From NCBI GenBank assembly GCA_903632075.3, contig CAHIKZ030004549.1, positions 1,367,001 through 1,431,000 on the forward strand: DNA of 64,000 nucleotides. Direction: 5' to 3'. Position 1 is the stretch's first letter, and each line of letters starts with the position of its first letter. A program made the translations under genes and the position numbers. Source of the DNA: Acanthosepion pharaonis (lineage: Eukaryota > Mollusca > Cephalopoda > Sepiida > Sepiidae). Below are positions 31,961 to 43,019 of the stretch, in pieces. The notes beneath the pieces were generated by a model, which was not told the DNA's origin, made no database searches, and worked only from the letters and a program-made list of their open reading frames with translations.

Positions 31961-32682
31961 CTGTGTAAGACTTTTATACAAGGTTACAGATTTGGAAAGA
32001 ATCAAGGAAAATTGTTCATCAGAATGGCAACCTGTTTGCCTGGCACTTGACCTTGCCACCACAGACGTTCTGCGATATTTACTAACTGAAGATCCCACAA
32101 GAGACATGACTGTATCGTATGAGAATTGGCGCCACCAGAATTTCTGGGAGAAGGCACCACTTCTTTCACATGCCACATCGCGAACGATGATGTTTGATAC
32201 TGTGAAAACACTGCTTGAGTATGGGTTTGAAGTGAATGATTTCCGTAATGGCTTGATGCCACCGATGTTATCAGTTTTGAAGTCGAAACGTCTTGATTTT
32301 TTCGAACTGTTTTGGGAGTATGGTGCCTGCCCAAATGTCTACCACCCTCACATTTCAGGCAACTGTTGTGTTCTCTTTGCACTTGATAATGATCTCACGA
32401 GTCAGGACATCACGTTACCAAATTTTGATGGACCGTTTTTGCAGCAGGTACTTCGGCATGGCGCCGATGTCAGGTCATGTCTACTGAATGAGAGTCAGCC
32501 ATTTGGAGATGAGCCTTGCCAGAACATTTCTTCTTTGTTTGAGAATCATCAACTTAATGAGCAATATTTTGATACAATCCTGAATGTTCTTTTATTCATG
32601 GGAGGCTCTTTCCTCTGCTTGAACGAGTCACTAGCAAAATACGTCAGCAAAAATGAATGGACCAAGCTCAAACAGACTAATG
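31961..32682 (+). CDS. ASB3: ASB3-like gene, large penultimate coding exon
   Basis: Encodes residues 198-438, from SCVRLLYKVTDLERIKENCS to NEWTKLKQTN. It carries diverged ankyrin repeats (FDTVKTLLEYGFEVNDFRNG; LDFFELFWEYGACPNVYHPH; FLQQVLRHGADVRSCL) and the hydrophobic helical region leading to the SOCS box. At 722 nt it is much longer than the upstream exons and has no stop. The acceptor is TCCTCCAG|C and the donor AATG|GTAAGT. It leaves phase 1 (G), which fits AA of both the 36202 and 36690 exons. Divergence from ASB3 is greatest here. Confidence 0.9.
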
Positions 32683-33589
32683 GTAAGTAGTTCTAAAAAT
32701 ACAACGTTCCTTTTTTATTTTATTTCTTTATGGCAGCCCATTGATAATTGATGACATGATCCCCCGCAAAATTTGAGTGTTGAATTATAACTTTTAGAGC
32801 TGAGGCTAAATTTAATATGACGACTCTTACATGACCCACCTGATATTTTGTACATAAAATTTGGTTGGTTTCAGTTTTTTGATAAGTTCTGCATGGGTCA
32901 AGAAATACACATTGCTTCTGATACCAGGTAACACAATAAAACCTGCTGCAAGTTATTAGAAGAGATAGACATCACAAAGCAAAAAGAAAGAACTATTATT
33001 TGTAAGAAAATAAAATACATGGTTGTCAACAAAAGAGGCAGAGTTACATATTGGGGATGTTAAACAGAATATTAAAAGATAGAAAAATGTCATTTGAAAC
33101 AAAGAAATCAGTTTTGAAGTGGTATCTAATATCTAATCTTCTTTATGGCAATGGTGATTTTCTACCTAATGAGTAAAAAAGGCTTGGAGAATTTAGCACT
33201 CACAGGTCATATTAAAAGTAAGAGAAGAAAGGGGAAATCTTAAATAACCTATTTGATGAATTTGGTTGAATGGATGACCTGTGGGGGTAGAATAAAGAAA
33301 AAATAATGTTGAGGATAAGAAATAAAAAAACATTACCAACTAATAAATAGCCACACAGGTTGTTGGAAATATATTGTATTTCAAAAATACAAAATATCTG
33401 ACAGCGCTAGGTGGGCAGTCACAAGTCCCACAAGCAGGACATGGTGAAGTTTTTTTTTCATTGGTCTTTTGAATTGACTAATCAGGAATGAGCAAGAAGG
33501 CGAGATTCTTGGGTAAGAAAATGAGTTCCTTACTCTAACTATATTTTTGGTTTGGTTGCAATCTAACATAAAAGCCCTGTCGCCAGCAG

Positions 33590-34300
33590 CTATGTCCTGT
33601 CTTCCCAGTGGTTCTGGCCACTAAAAGAAAACCACCTGGTCCTCCTCCGGTGAGCTGAAGGAACTACCACTATTCGCCACGTTGTGAGTTTTTGATCCGA
33701 ACAGCAGTGTCCCGATCCTTCAGAATGGTCCAGTGGTAAAGGATAAAATGGCTGGGTTCTATGCTGAAAGGAATCACTATTCATGCAAAAGAAGTTCTTG
33801 TCGTAATCGCAAGGACATAAAAAATAAGCAAATCTTTCGGTTCCTGTACAAGAGCCTTTTAAGGCTACTGCTTTTATGTTACTACCAAAGAAATTGCACG
33901 AATACAAAGTGTCTTAACGAGATTCACTTGTTTGGGTCGGAAAGTCACAGAGAGAGAAAGACGATTATTATGCTGATAGGAATTCAGCTGATCTAACGGA
34001 GGTAATTTGTGGATTTTCGTCTGCACCCTATGATATAGCAGTCTGCTTTCTCACAGCTTTGTTGACGAAGTTATCTGGATTCGTTCGGGTTCTATTTCTA
34101 TCTCTTGGTTTGGATCGGTCTTCTTGACGCAGGACAGCCAACAGACCAGACCAGCAAAATCCACCAAGCCTTTTTCCAACGCTTCTCTCCGCTCTGTGTC
34201 CACATTCTGTTTAACTCAAGCGTGCAGACGGCTTATATAGAGTGGAGCAGAGCTAAACAATTTTTAGGCACCGCCCACAAATTTTAATATGCAAATCGCC
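33590..34300 (-). promoter_or_regulatory. Promoter-like or LTR-like segment, minus strand
   Basis: Minus-strand order: octamer ATTTGCAT (34296-34289), GC-box-like GTGGGCGGT (34278-34270) and a TATA box CTATATAAGC (34240-34231), spaced as in a pol II promoter. Downstream sequence to about 33590 is GC-richer than the surrounding intron. No conserved ORF follows, so a solo LTR is the likelier source. LTR ends and target duplication were not identified. Confidence 0.35.
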
Positions 34301-34693
34301 TTGACTACCATGTGCTTCCTCTGAATCTCTGTGGGCAACCAGTTCTCAAGTGGTACCAAAAATGAATTTGGATTCCCTGCTGGGTTTTCCGCAGACATCA
34401 TCCACTTAAGCCTTGTGAAAACACTTATCTCGTCTACGGACTTTGGCTTGATTTCGCCCTGCAGACCACCCAAAATCCAATTCACCATTTATCACAAGCT
34501 TTACTTAACGAACCCGTCCATTAATCACTCTGAAATTAATTCACCTAATAACTCAACACCAGAAACAATTAAAAAAAAAAAGAAAAACTTATTTCTGGAA
34601 TTACTCCGGAATCCCTTCTACCCAACTAATTAGTACCTTCATCCCAATCCTTTAGAACTGTTGATTAATAAACCCACCTGGTGGAGGGGGGGG

Positions 34694-34755
<62 letters not shown>

Positions 34756-35116
34756 CAGATGGTCTAAAAAAAGGCTGGAGTATAGAAGTTCCCTCACTCA
34801 TTGTGTCCGTCACTGATTTGTGGTCAGCAACATTTCCCTGCTGGAGACAATATAATTTTGCTTATATAAATTTCACGTATTGTGCCATTTTCTGTTAAAA
34901 GCAAATCTTACACCTGACAAAAAATGTCTCTCAATTTTTTTTAGTGAGACATGAAAATGGTGTGACTTTAGGATATTGGTCTGAAAAAGAGCTTATGCAT
35001 TCCACTGTGAAACCATGACCAAAACTAACGAGCTACAGAGGATATATTGACAATGTTACAGGCAGAACAAGGTCTATGCTGACAAAGGGGATTGTAAAAT
35101 GGTAGGAGTTACTTTG

Positions 35117-35179
<63 letters not shown>

Positions 35180-35689
35180 CTCAAAATTTGAACCATTTTT
35201 TTCTGTGGGGATACACTAATCAGATGATCAGGTGAACCAATGCTCTTTTGTGTTGCAGTTACTGATCCGTTGTTCTTGATAAACGTTTCCACAACGAAAG
35301 TGTGATATTTGCCCATCAAATTCATAGTGACAACTGAAAACGAAATAAAACAAAATGGCATCATAAGTACATTTCGAATATAAAAACACATTTTTCATTC
35401 TTTACTCTATTTTACCTTTATTAAACCTACAAATATAACAGATCATATTGCTGCATCCTGTACTATCCGCACCTTACAGCACCTGGTATTCCCATCCAGT
35501 CACCTATCATGATACGGACTAGGCTTAGTACTTAACGATGGTGATCCTACGAGAACCTGTGTTTCAATCTGATATGGCCAATTATAACATGATGCCCTTT
35601 GTCATCTTAGTATTTATTTTAGATGAATGGCAACCATTGAATTATCTCCCTTGCATCATACTTGTTTAGGTGGTATCAAATACGTGTGC

Positions 35690-35860
35690 ACTTGTGCCGT
35701 GTCCCTTCAGGACGTGGGCCATGATGGTTCTCCACAACTTTTTGTACTTTGTTGCTCTTAGTAAGATTTGTCTTTTTGCTGTCTCTCTTAATCCCTGTTC
35801 TGCCAAACATTTACACAAGCTTGTTAATATTCAAATCCCCTACAAGGAAAAATAAACAGT
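35690..35860 (-). mobile_element. LINE family D fragment
   Basis: The + strand reads GTCCCTTCAGGACGTGGGCC and CTTAATCCCTGTTCTGCC, parallel to 43020-43290 and 48340-48600. Diverged and short. Confidence 0.45.
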
Positions 35861-35879
35861 TTGGTTTGATGACATACTT

Positions 35880-36111
35880 ATAAAGGGTGTTTCATTAAGA
35901 CGGATCAAAATCAGCAGTAAATAAAGCCGTGTTATTGGTGAAAATTTACTTATTTCTCTATTGGATCATGTTATTTAAGTCATGACAATTATGTGTGAAA
36001 AATAATATCGCCCAAATGTCCACCATATCTGAAAGAAAAACAAAAAAACCATTAGATGTTTAAACTTAATCACATTTAAAATCGGTTCAAATTATTGGAA
36101 CACCCTTTATA
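35880..36111. mobile_element. Small TIR element, ~230 bp
   Basis: Left end ATAAAGGGTGTTTCATTAA and right end TTATTGGAACACCCTTTAT are inverted, with TA at both outer edges. No ORF. Its right half matches 10070-10155. A MITE of the TA-targeting superfamily is likely. Confidence 0.65.
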
Positions 36112-36201
36112 AAAGGAAATAGACTTATTTTTGGACACAATATATTTATACTTTTTTGAGTAGAGAGTTTCAATGCTGTCTATTTTTTTTTTTTTTTTTA
36201 G

Positions 36202-36240
36202 AAACAAGAACATCGGAAGAAGCCTTCAATAAATTAACAG
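36202..36240 (+). CDS. ASB3: Candidate in-frame cassette exon of the ASB3-like gene (39 nt)
   Basis: A T-run and TAG acceptor (36200-36201) is followed by 39 nt ending ACAG|GTTCTT. The length is a multiple of three and both phases fit the flanking exons, inserting ETRTSEEAFNKLT before EKNSSLSHLC. If the weak donor is ignored, the frame continues GSLNNDFFQERIDNFLEFLV to a TAA at 36303-36305 inside AATAAATG, giving a SOCS-less end. Unproven: poly-T plus AG is common in this sequence. Confidence 0.35.
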
Positions 36241-36689
36241 GTTCTTTGAATAATGATTTTTTTCAGGAGAGAATTGACAATTTTCTAGAATTTCTTGTGG
36301 AATAAATGTATAGGAAGGGGTGGGAAACACTATTCATTAAAACATTTGTGTAACCTATTTTTTATCACCTCTTTTGATATATTTATGGACTGGTTAGTTA
36401 GAATGACACATTTGTCATTGCAATTGATTGCCAAAAAAAAACAAAAATCAAATGACTTATGACTTAACCTAATATATTGAAATAAACCAACAATTAACTG
36501 TCGGATAGAATGAAAAAGTTCAACATTATTGCCTTTGCTTAAATGTTCAGTTATACTTCCTAAGAGCATGAATCCACATAATTATTTCACCTAAATCAAG
36601 AGGTTCATATTGAATAACCTGTTACTTGAATGTTTGGTGATGTTTTATTTTATATTTTATAATTTCTTTTTTATTTTCTTTTTCTGTAG

Positions 36690-36874
36690 AAAAAAACAGT
36701 TCACTGTCACATCTTTGCCGTCTGCAAATAATTCGTATTTTGCAAAAAAACAAAAAGTATGACGATGACAGTATAGCTTCCCTTGCTCTGCCATTGGCTG
36801 CCCAAGAAATGCTTCAGTTGGACGATTGTGGAAAGTACCAATATTTCCTGAAGAAGGTTTTCAAAACCACGTGA
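36690..36874 (+). CDS. ASB3: ASB3-like gene, terminal exon with SOCS box
   Basis: Encodes residues 439-499 and TGA at 36872-36874. The BC box that binds Elongin B/C is intact: SLSHLCRLQIIRIL (residues 443-456, consensus SLxxLCRxxIRxxL). The Cul5-box LPLP motif is LALP (470-473), followed by AAQEMLQLDD and a C-terminal extension CGKYQYFLKKVFKTT. The acceptor is TTTTCTGTAG|AA. The SOCS box fixes the family as an ASB-type E3 adaptor rather than a generic ankyrin protein. Confidence 0.92.
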
Positions 36875-37060
36875 TTCATTCACATCACCCTCTCCACCTT
36901 TTTATTGTCATTTTCTGCTGTCAAAATGATTAAATATTATATTCGATAAATTTTGTTGATTCTTTTTGTTTTTCAAATGCTTTTAGAAACAATTCCTGAA
37001 AAATTAATAATTATAGCTGACATTGCTTCATCTAATAAAAAAAAACCGAAGATGAAATAC
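36875..37060 (+). other. 3' UTR of the ASB3-like gene with candidate poly(A) signal
   Basis: AT-rich sequence after the stop. AATAAA at 37034-37039 lies 160 nt downstream of TGA and is followed by an A-run. It is a plausible polyadenylation signal, but many AATAAA motifs occur in this composition. Confidence 0.4.
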
Positions 37061-38034
37061 TTGTCAAAGCTTAATAATGGATGACAATGCTTCATCAATT
37101 AAAATATGATGAAAGTAAATATGCATCAAACATTAATAATGATTTACAATTTTTCATCTTGTCGCAGTATGTGTATGTTCAAATCATATCAATGGTCAGC
37201 ATAATGTTACAACACCACTCCTAGTTAAACTAAAAGCAGTGGCAATGATATTTGCATATGGAAATGACAGGTATAATGAAATAGAAGCCAATTTCAATAA
37301 GGTGATATTTTATATTTTGTTTTTATATAACTGAGTGATGAGAGAAAATACACAAGTATGCATGCAGAAAAGAAAAATAACATTAAAAGATAACAATTAT
37401 GTGGGTGATATATGTGTATATGTGTGAATAAACTTCAGTCACCGGGAGAAAAAATATCATCTTGCTTTGGAACAAGGCCTTGTGGATGTCATCACTAGAG
37501 CATACTGAATGGAAAAGAGAGAGAAGGAAGACAAGAAGGGTCCTGTTTTTATAGGTGCTTAATAGCACCACTTAATGACTTGGCAAAACTGGCACAGCTA
37601 TGTGGGGGATAAGCTCTGAAGAGGAAAACAAATACTAGTTAAAATTTAATAATGGTTGATAATGTAAAGCATTATCAACTATTATTAATTTAAATTAATT
37701 TAAACTAATGAAAACTGAAGATGAAAGTAAATACTAGCCAAAAATGAGCAATAATGAGTTAATAACCTTTGTATGACACAAGCTGAAATGGATATAAAAA
37801 GGTTATGTCTCTTGTAACTAAAGGGTGTCTCATGTCTAGAGAATTGGTATTTGAAATACTGGCAATTACCTTGACTTGAACTCTGGTTTCTGATACTGGT
37901 GAGAAAATGCAGAAATGTTTCATCCCCCAAGAAAACCTATTCTTGAAAATATATTGTAAAAGCCCTTAGTAATGTAGTCAAAATTGAAATCCTAACCTGA
38001 AGAGCACATTATTTTTTCCAAGGAATTTTTTTTT
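37061..38034. other. No recognisable feature
   Basis: AT-rich sequence with repeated short stretches such as ATGACAATGCTTCATC near 37020-37160 and a small TTTAAATTAATTTAAA palindrome at 37688-37703. Confidence 0.5.
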
Positions 38035-38435
38035 TAATCATTTCACCCTAAGTAAGACAATAAAACCACTAAAGAGTTACTGAGTATGAGAAAATATGAG
38101 GAAAAGACAAACATTATTAAGTCGAGAGAACTATAAAAGAACAGGAATTCAAACGACAGAAGATAACAAGTGACATTGCATTTAAATTGTTGAAGATCAA
38201 AGTTGACTGGAAAGCAAGAAGCCAGAAAAGAGTTGCATGATTGAGAAGTTCTGAGATGCCAGGTCAGGGTCGATAACATTGCAGATTCTTTTTTGTATTT
38301 TATCAAGAATCTCTAAATACATAGCATAATCACCAAACCAGAAGTGGCAGCAATATTCGAAGTGTGGATGGATGGTAAACTTATAAATATCTAAGATAGA
38401 TTCTGGTAAGAAAAATTGTCTAGCACAACCCATTG
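38035..38435 (-). mobile_element. LINE family A, 3' end
   Basis: The minus strand reads FFLPESILDIYKFTIHPHFE then YCCHFWF, ILDKIQKRICNVIDPDLAS, and (frame-shifted) NSFLASCFPVNFDLQQFKCN, ending in the family 3' end CATTTCACCCTAAGTAAG (+). Confidence 0.7.
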
Positions 38436-38439
38436 AACA

Positions 38440-39284
38440 CAGTGAAAAATATATATTCTTTAGAATTGTTTTTGTTTCATCAAACTCTCATCCAAGAAAA
38501 TAAAAAATATTTTGGCAGAAAAACAGTTTAGTAAAATTTCAAAATTGTCAGTAATTTTTGTTGAAGAAAGATTGGAAAACTATGGATGATTTCCTGATCA
38601 ATATAATCTTAAGTGCTTCAGTTCTAGAGTCAACTGTTATCTATCCTACATATCCTCATAATCTGCACTTACATCCATACAGCAACCTCATTTGGTAACA
38701 CTCTACATAGAGTGACTCTTGGGCCTTAGATGAACTTAGTAAAAAAAAAAAAAAAATTGATGTTTATTTTACATGTTCAAGAGAGTACATAATTAGTAAG
38801 CTTCATCTGGAACATGGCCAGGAGTGACAGTCATTGAGTTGTAATGATCTGTCAGTGTAGTTGATTAATCCCTGGCCAAGAGAGAAATGTCCACCTTTTG
38901 ACATAAATTGTAATGATTTTCCCATCTGCAAAATAAAAAATATCAACACTTTTAAGTGCACAATTTAAAAAGGAACTCTTACTCAATGTGTAATTGAAAT
39001 AAAAATTGTTTATTGACAATAAATTTTTACTTGAAGAGGAAGAGAGATGAAGTGGTTACTCAAAATATTCTTTTGTGTGCTGAAAGAAATTAAGCTATGT
39101 AGCAAAAAAATTTTATAAGAACAGCCATAGCTGAAGTTAAAAATGTCCCTGGTAGATAGTGTAATGTGTCAGCAAAGTTTCAAAGTGATTACATCTGTTT
39201 TTTAAATGGAAAGAGTTGCAAAGTGTTTGTGGAAATCTTTCTGAAGTTGCTATGGTCTTGTAGAATTATAATTTCAGAGAGTTG
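38440..39284. other. No recognisable feature
   Basis: AT-rich sequence, with an A-run at 38739-38753. Confidence 0.5.
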
Positions 39285-39379
39285 TTGTTAAGGAAATTTT
39301 GCATTTAGTTCAGACAAACTCAAATCTCAAAGAAAATATGTCCTCCAACAGGAATCGAACCAAAAACAGTAATTTGACT

Positions 39380-39935
39380 TTGCTAACCAGACACTTCCTC
39401 CGTAGTTAAATGGTATAGCACGTCAGGCTATATGATGGTTTCGTGTAGGATACAGGTTCAATTTCTGTCGGGGGACATATTTTCTTTGAGATTTATCGGA
39501 CAATCAGGCCGGTAAATATTGTTAATAATGTTTATTATAAACAGGGCATTTACTTAAATATTTGTATCTATAAAAATAACTTATAAATAATTGTTGCACT
39601 TAGTCCATTTCATAATATATTATGTCATTTGTTTACGTTAAGATACGCTTCAAGCAGATATGGGAATTCGAGAGAAATGGGAAGTTTGTAGTTCAAAAAG
39701 AATAATTTGATTTTGCTACTCAAACGCTTCCTTTGTAGTTAAATGGTATAACACGTCAGGCTGTATGGCGGTTCTGTGTAGGATACAGGTTCGATTCCTG
39801 TCGGAGGACACACATTTTCTTTGAAATTTCTCAGATATTGAGGCCGGTAAATGTTGTTAATGCTGTTTATTATAAACAGAACATTTACTTAAATATTTGT
39901 ATCTATAACATATAACAATATATATGTATAACAAT
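39380..39935 (+). mobile_element. Pair of family-S SINEs (unit 1)
   Basis: Copies at about 39380-39590 and 39705-39935. Each has a tRNA-like head (TAGTTAAATGGTATAGCACG; GGATACAGGTTCAATTTCTG or GGATACAGGTTCGATTCCTG). The body is ACA..TTTTCTTTG, GGCCGGTAAAT, TGTTTATTATAAACAG and ATTTACTTAAATATTTGTAT. A minus-strand head piece lies at 39325-39370 (ATCGAACC = RC of GGTTCGAT), so the pair is preceded by an inverted fragment. Confidence 0.8.
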
Positions 39936-40154
39936 ATATATATATATTATTGCTTTTCATATATTTAGGATACGTTTGTGACATAAAAAGCCATCCAAAT
40001 ATAAACTAGATGAAAAAGTTGGCAATCCTTAATCTTAGTGTCCTCAAAAAGAATGGTGTGTTGTTAAGGAAATTTTGCATTTAGTTCAGACAAACTCAAA
40101 TCTCAAAGAAAATATGTCCTCCAACAGGAATCGAACCAAAAACAGTAATTTGAC

Positions 40155-40715
40155 TTTGCTAACCAGACACTTCCTCCGTAGTTAAATGGTATAGCACGTC
40201 AGGCTATATGATGGTTTCGTGTAGGATACAGGTTCGATTTCTGTCGGGGGACATATTTTCTTTGAGATTTATCGGACAATCAGGCCGGTAAATATTGTTA
40301 ATAATGTTTATTATAAACAGGGCATTTACTTAAATATTTGTATCTATAAAAATAACTTATAAATAATTGTTGCACTTAGTCCATTTCATAATATATTATG
40401 TCATTTGTTTACGTTAAGATACGCTTCAAGCAGATATGGGAATTCGAGAGAAATGGGAAGTTTGTAGTTCAAAAAGAATAATTTGATTTTGCTACTCAAA
40501 CGCTTCCTTTGTAGTTAAATGGTATAACACGTCAGGCTGTATGGCGGTTCTGTGTAGGATACAGGTTCGATTCCTGTCGGAGGACACACATTTTCTTTGA
40601 AATTTCTCAGATATTGAGGCCGGTAAATGTTGTTAATGCTGTTTATTATAAACAGAACATTTACTTAAATATTTGTATCTATAACATATAACAATATATA
40701 TGTATAACAATATAT
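40155..40715 (+). mobile_element. Pair of family-S SINEs (unit 2)
   Basis: The duplicated equivalents of 39380-39935, at about 40155-40365 and 40480-40715. The unit-2 copy of the first SINE retains GGTTCGATTTC in the B box. Confidence 0.8.
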
Positions 40716-40848
40716 ATATATATATATATAATTGCTTTTCATATATTTAGGATACATTTGTTTGTGACATAAAAAGCCATCCCAATATAAACTAGATGAA
40801 AAAGTCGGCAATGTTTAATCTTAGTGTCCTCAAAAAGAATGGTGTGTT

Positions 40849-41065
40849 AAAATGAAGTTCTTTTTCCTTGGCACCACTATTATTTTGTAATACCTTCACT
40901 CCCTTGGCAATGTTTATGTACAAAATTATAAAAATATGTGAACCAAGTAAAATGTGATATTATTTACCTTTTATAAAGAAATAAATGTGAAAAGAAATCT
41001 TTTTATTCAAAAATTTAAACAAAATAATTACAAAATTATTGAAATATGTAAACCATCAACTATTC
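40849..41065 (-). repeat. Repeat R1, inverted copy
   Basis: AAATATGTGAACCAAGTAAA and TTTATAAAGAAATAAATGTG are reverse complements of R1 blocks at 3690-3745. It faces the + copy starting at 41094. Confidence 0.45.
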
Positions 41066-41093
41066 ATTATTTTTACCATTTTATACTGTATAT

Positions 41094-41590
41094 GATTTTA
41101 TAAATAACTAAAATGTTTTCTGAGAGGAAATGAAAGAAATATACAGAAAATACATTTTTTTTAAAATTATAATTACATTTACTTGTCATTATCTGCTTAT
41201 TTAAATTTTATTCACAGACATTTTTTATAAATTTATGAATAAAAAAATATTTTCATATTTATTTCTTTATAAATTAAGTGATAGACATCGCATTGTATTA
41301 GTGGGTTTGCATTTTTAGAATACTTTAAATATAAAAGTATTCTTGTAAATAAATAATCTAATAAAGATAATATTTTTTAATATCTTTGTTGTAAGTAAAA
41401 TCTCAAAGAAAAAAGAAAATGTATAAATTCAGTTTCATAAGTTTGGGTTTTATTAAGATTCTAATTATCGATTTTTAAACCAACAGACTGAAGGGTGGGG
41501 TGAAGTGAAGGTAGGTAGAATGATAGCGGTGTCAAAGGAAAAAAAGACGTTGTTTTGACATAATTTTTTTTTTTTTTTTTTTTTTTTTCG
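41094..41590 (+). repeat. Repeat R1, copy 3
   Basis: Uninterrupted R1 with all the blocks of copy 1 in order: GAAAGAAATATACAGAAAAT, TTACTTGTCATTATCTGC, ATGAATAAAAAAATA and GTTTCATAAGTTTGGGTTTT, ending at a T-run (41565-41588). Confidence 0.55.
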
Positions 41591-41659
41591 GATACGAAGT
41601 TTAACGATTGTCAATAAAACTCCATTAGAAATTTAATTAATCAGCAACACTTGCAATAA

Positions 41660-42350
41660 GGGGTAATTTGCAGTATAATCCCCGCACTCAGTTTCTAATA
41701 AAAATTTTTCTGAATAGTTACATTTAGGTGTAAATTTACATGCTTAATTCGAAAATAACAAAGAAATTTTGATAAAATCTACCGTTTTGGAGTTATGAAC
41801 AATAAAATTTCGGATTCATTCGCGTCCGCCATTATTGGCGTTGTTTGCATACATTCGCCTCGGAGTACCCCGACGTGGTGTAATGGGTAGCAAGCTTGTC
41901 TTGCTAGATCAGTTACTTCTGAAAAGTGAGTTCGATCTTCACTGGATGCCCCCTTTACTTCGGCCTTGTGCCACATCTAAGCTACGCTTGGAAAATCTCT
42001 ACATACATTCACCTCGAAGTAATCATTCGCGGAAGCTTACTTAGTTAACGGACGTTTTAGTGATTTTACTACTCGTTTCAATTACTGTGCAAGGGTTTTT
42101 GGTAAATTTGTTTAAGTTAATTAAATTAGAAAAAAAAGCAATGACAAGTGTTGTTTTTTGTATTAAAATAAATAATAAAACAAACTGTAATACTAATGAA
42201 ATCTTATTTTAAAACTAATATTTAATAAAAAAAATAAAATTAAATCGAATTAAGTTTCCAAATATACACCTAAATAAATGTAACTATTTGGGTAATTTTT
42301 TTATTAGAAACTAAGCGTGGGTATTACACTGAAAATTACCCGCATTAAGT
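41660..42350. mobile_element. TIR element, ~690 bp, with nested SINE
   Basis: The left arm begins GGGGTAATTTGCAGTATAAT and contains GTTTCTAATAAAAA and AGTTACATTTAGGTGTA. The right arm (to about 42345) is its imperfect inverse (TACACCTAAATAAATGTAAC, TTTTTATTAGAAAC, ATTACACTGAAAATTACCC). Arms are about 80 bp. No transposase. The SINE at 41868-42015 is inserted inside. Confidence 0.6.
41868..42015 (+). mobile_element. tRNA-derived SINE
   Basis: GTGGTGTAATGGGTAGCAAG (A-box region) and AGTGAGTTCGATCTTCACT (B box, T-arm AGTGA/TCACT), with the same body as 2650-2790. Confidence 0.7.
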
Positions 42351-42718
42351 AACGTAGATTTATTTATTGTAAAAAGTTACATTTGTCACTTAAAATAACT
42401 GATGTGGGATATCTGACAAAGTATTTAAAAGTGTATGTATAACCTAGTCGAATATTGAAATTTATTATTATTATTATTTAAAAAGTGTTAACGTTTCGCT
42501 ACGTGACTATAAAACACAAGTGAAAAATCTATTTGTGTAGCGGAGTTACCATGGTAACAATTTTAGTTTTCATTTGTAAAGTAACAAAACGCTAACACTT
42601 AAAATATTTTTCAACATCCAGTTATTTTTTACATATTCCAGAAAGAAACTAAACTACGTATTTTTGCGTATCATGCAACATTTGAATACCTAATTTTGAA
42701 GCTAATTTTAAAGGGGTC

Positions 42719-42797
42719 GCATCATACCCAAGATATAAAATTAGCGAATGGACCAGCAGTACATACGCTAATTTTATATCTCGTGTATGATGCGCTC
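42719..42797. repeat. Hairpin, ~30-bp arms
   Basis: GCATCATACCCAAGATATAA and AATTAGCG pair with CGCTAATTTTATATCTCGTG and TATGATGC around a loop of about 23 nt; three mismatches. Possibly a very short MITE. Confidence 0.6.
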
Positions 42798-43019
42798 AGT
42801 GAGTGCTAGTGGTAAAAACAATGCTCGAACTATCATAACACATCTAAAATTTATACAAGTAATAAATATCCATTTTGTTCCTAAAACCGGTATCACAACT
42901 ATGAGTCAATAGTCGAAACTGGTTTAAGTGAAGGTTAACCAATCAGGAACTTTAAACAACTTTTACTTTTTGTCTTTTATGATAAACAAAATTTTGCTTA
43001 ATAAATCTTTTATATACGG

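Larger units (their letters stand above)
32683..36689 (+). other. Last intron of the ASB3-like gene (4.0 kb)
   Basis: Holds a GC-richer promoter/LTR-like segment, (CT)n/(TA)n at 34695-34752, (TA)n at about 35121-35173, a LINE D fragment, a small TIR element and the candidate cassette exon at 36202. 32700-33380 and 36310-36680 show nothing else. Confidence 0.85.
39285..40848 (+). repeat. 776-bp tandem duplication, two copies
   Basis: Unit 1 is 39285-40060 and unit 2 40061-40848. They are nearly identical along their length (e.g. TTGTTAAGGAAATTTTGCAT at 39285 and 40061). Differences are few: CAATTTC vs CGATTTC near the B box, a longer (TA)n and an extra TTTG in unit 2. Each unit contains one inverted SINE head piece and two + strand family-S SINEs. 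The duplication is much younger than the SINEs it carries. Confidence 0.95.

Noticed and set aside
32900..32945. Retroviral-type primer binding site (TGGTATCAGAAGC on the minus strand)
   Set aside because: No LTR end abuts it and no gag or pol follows, so the match to an initiator-Met PBS is not meaningful.
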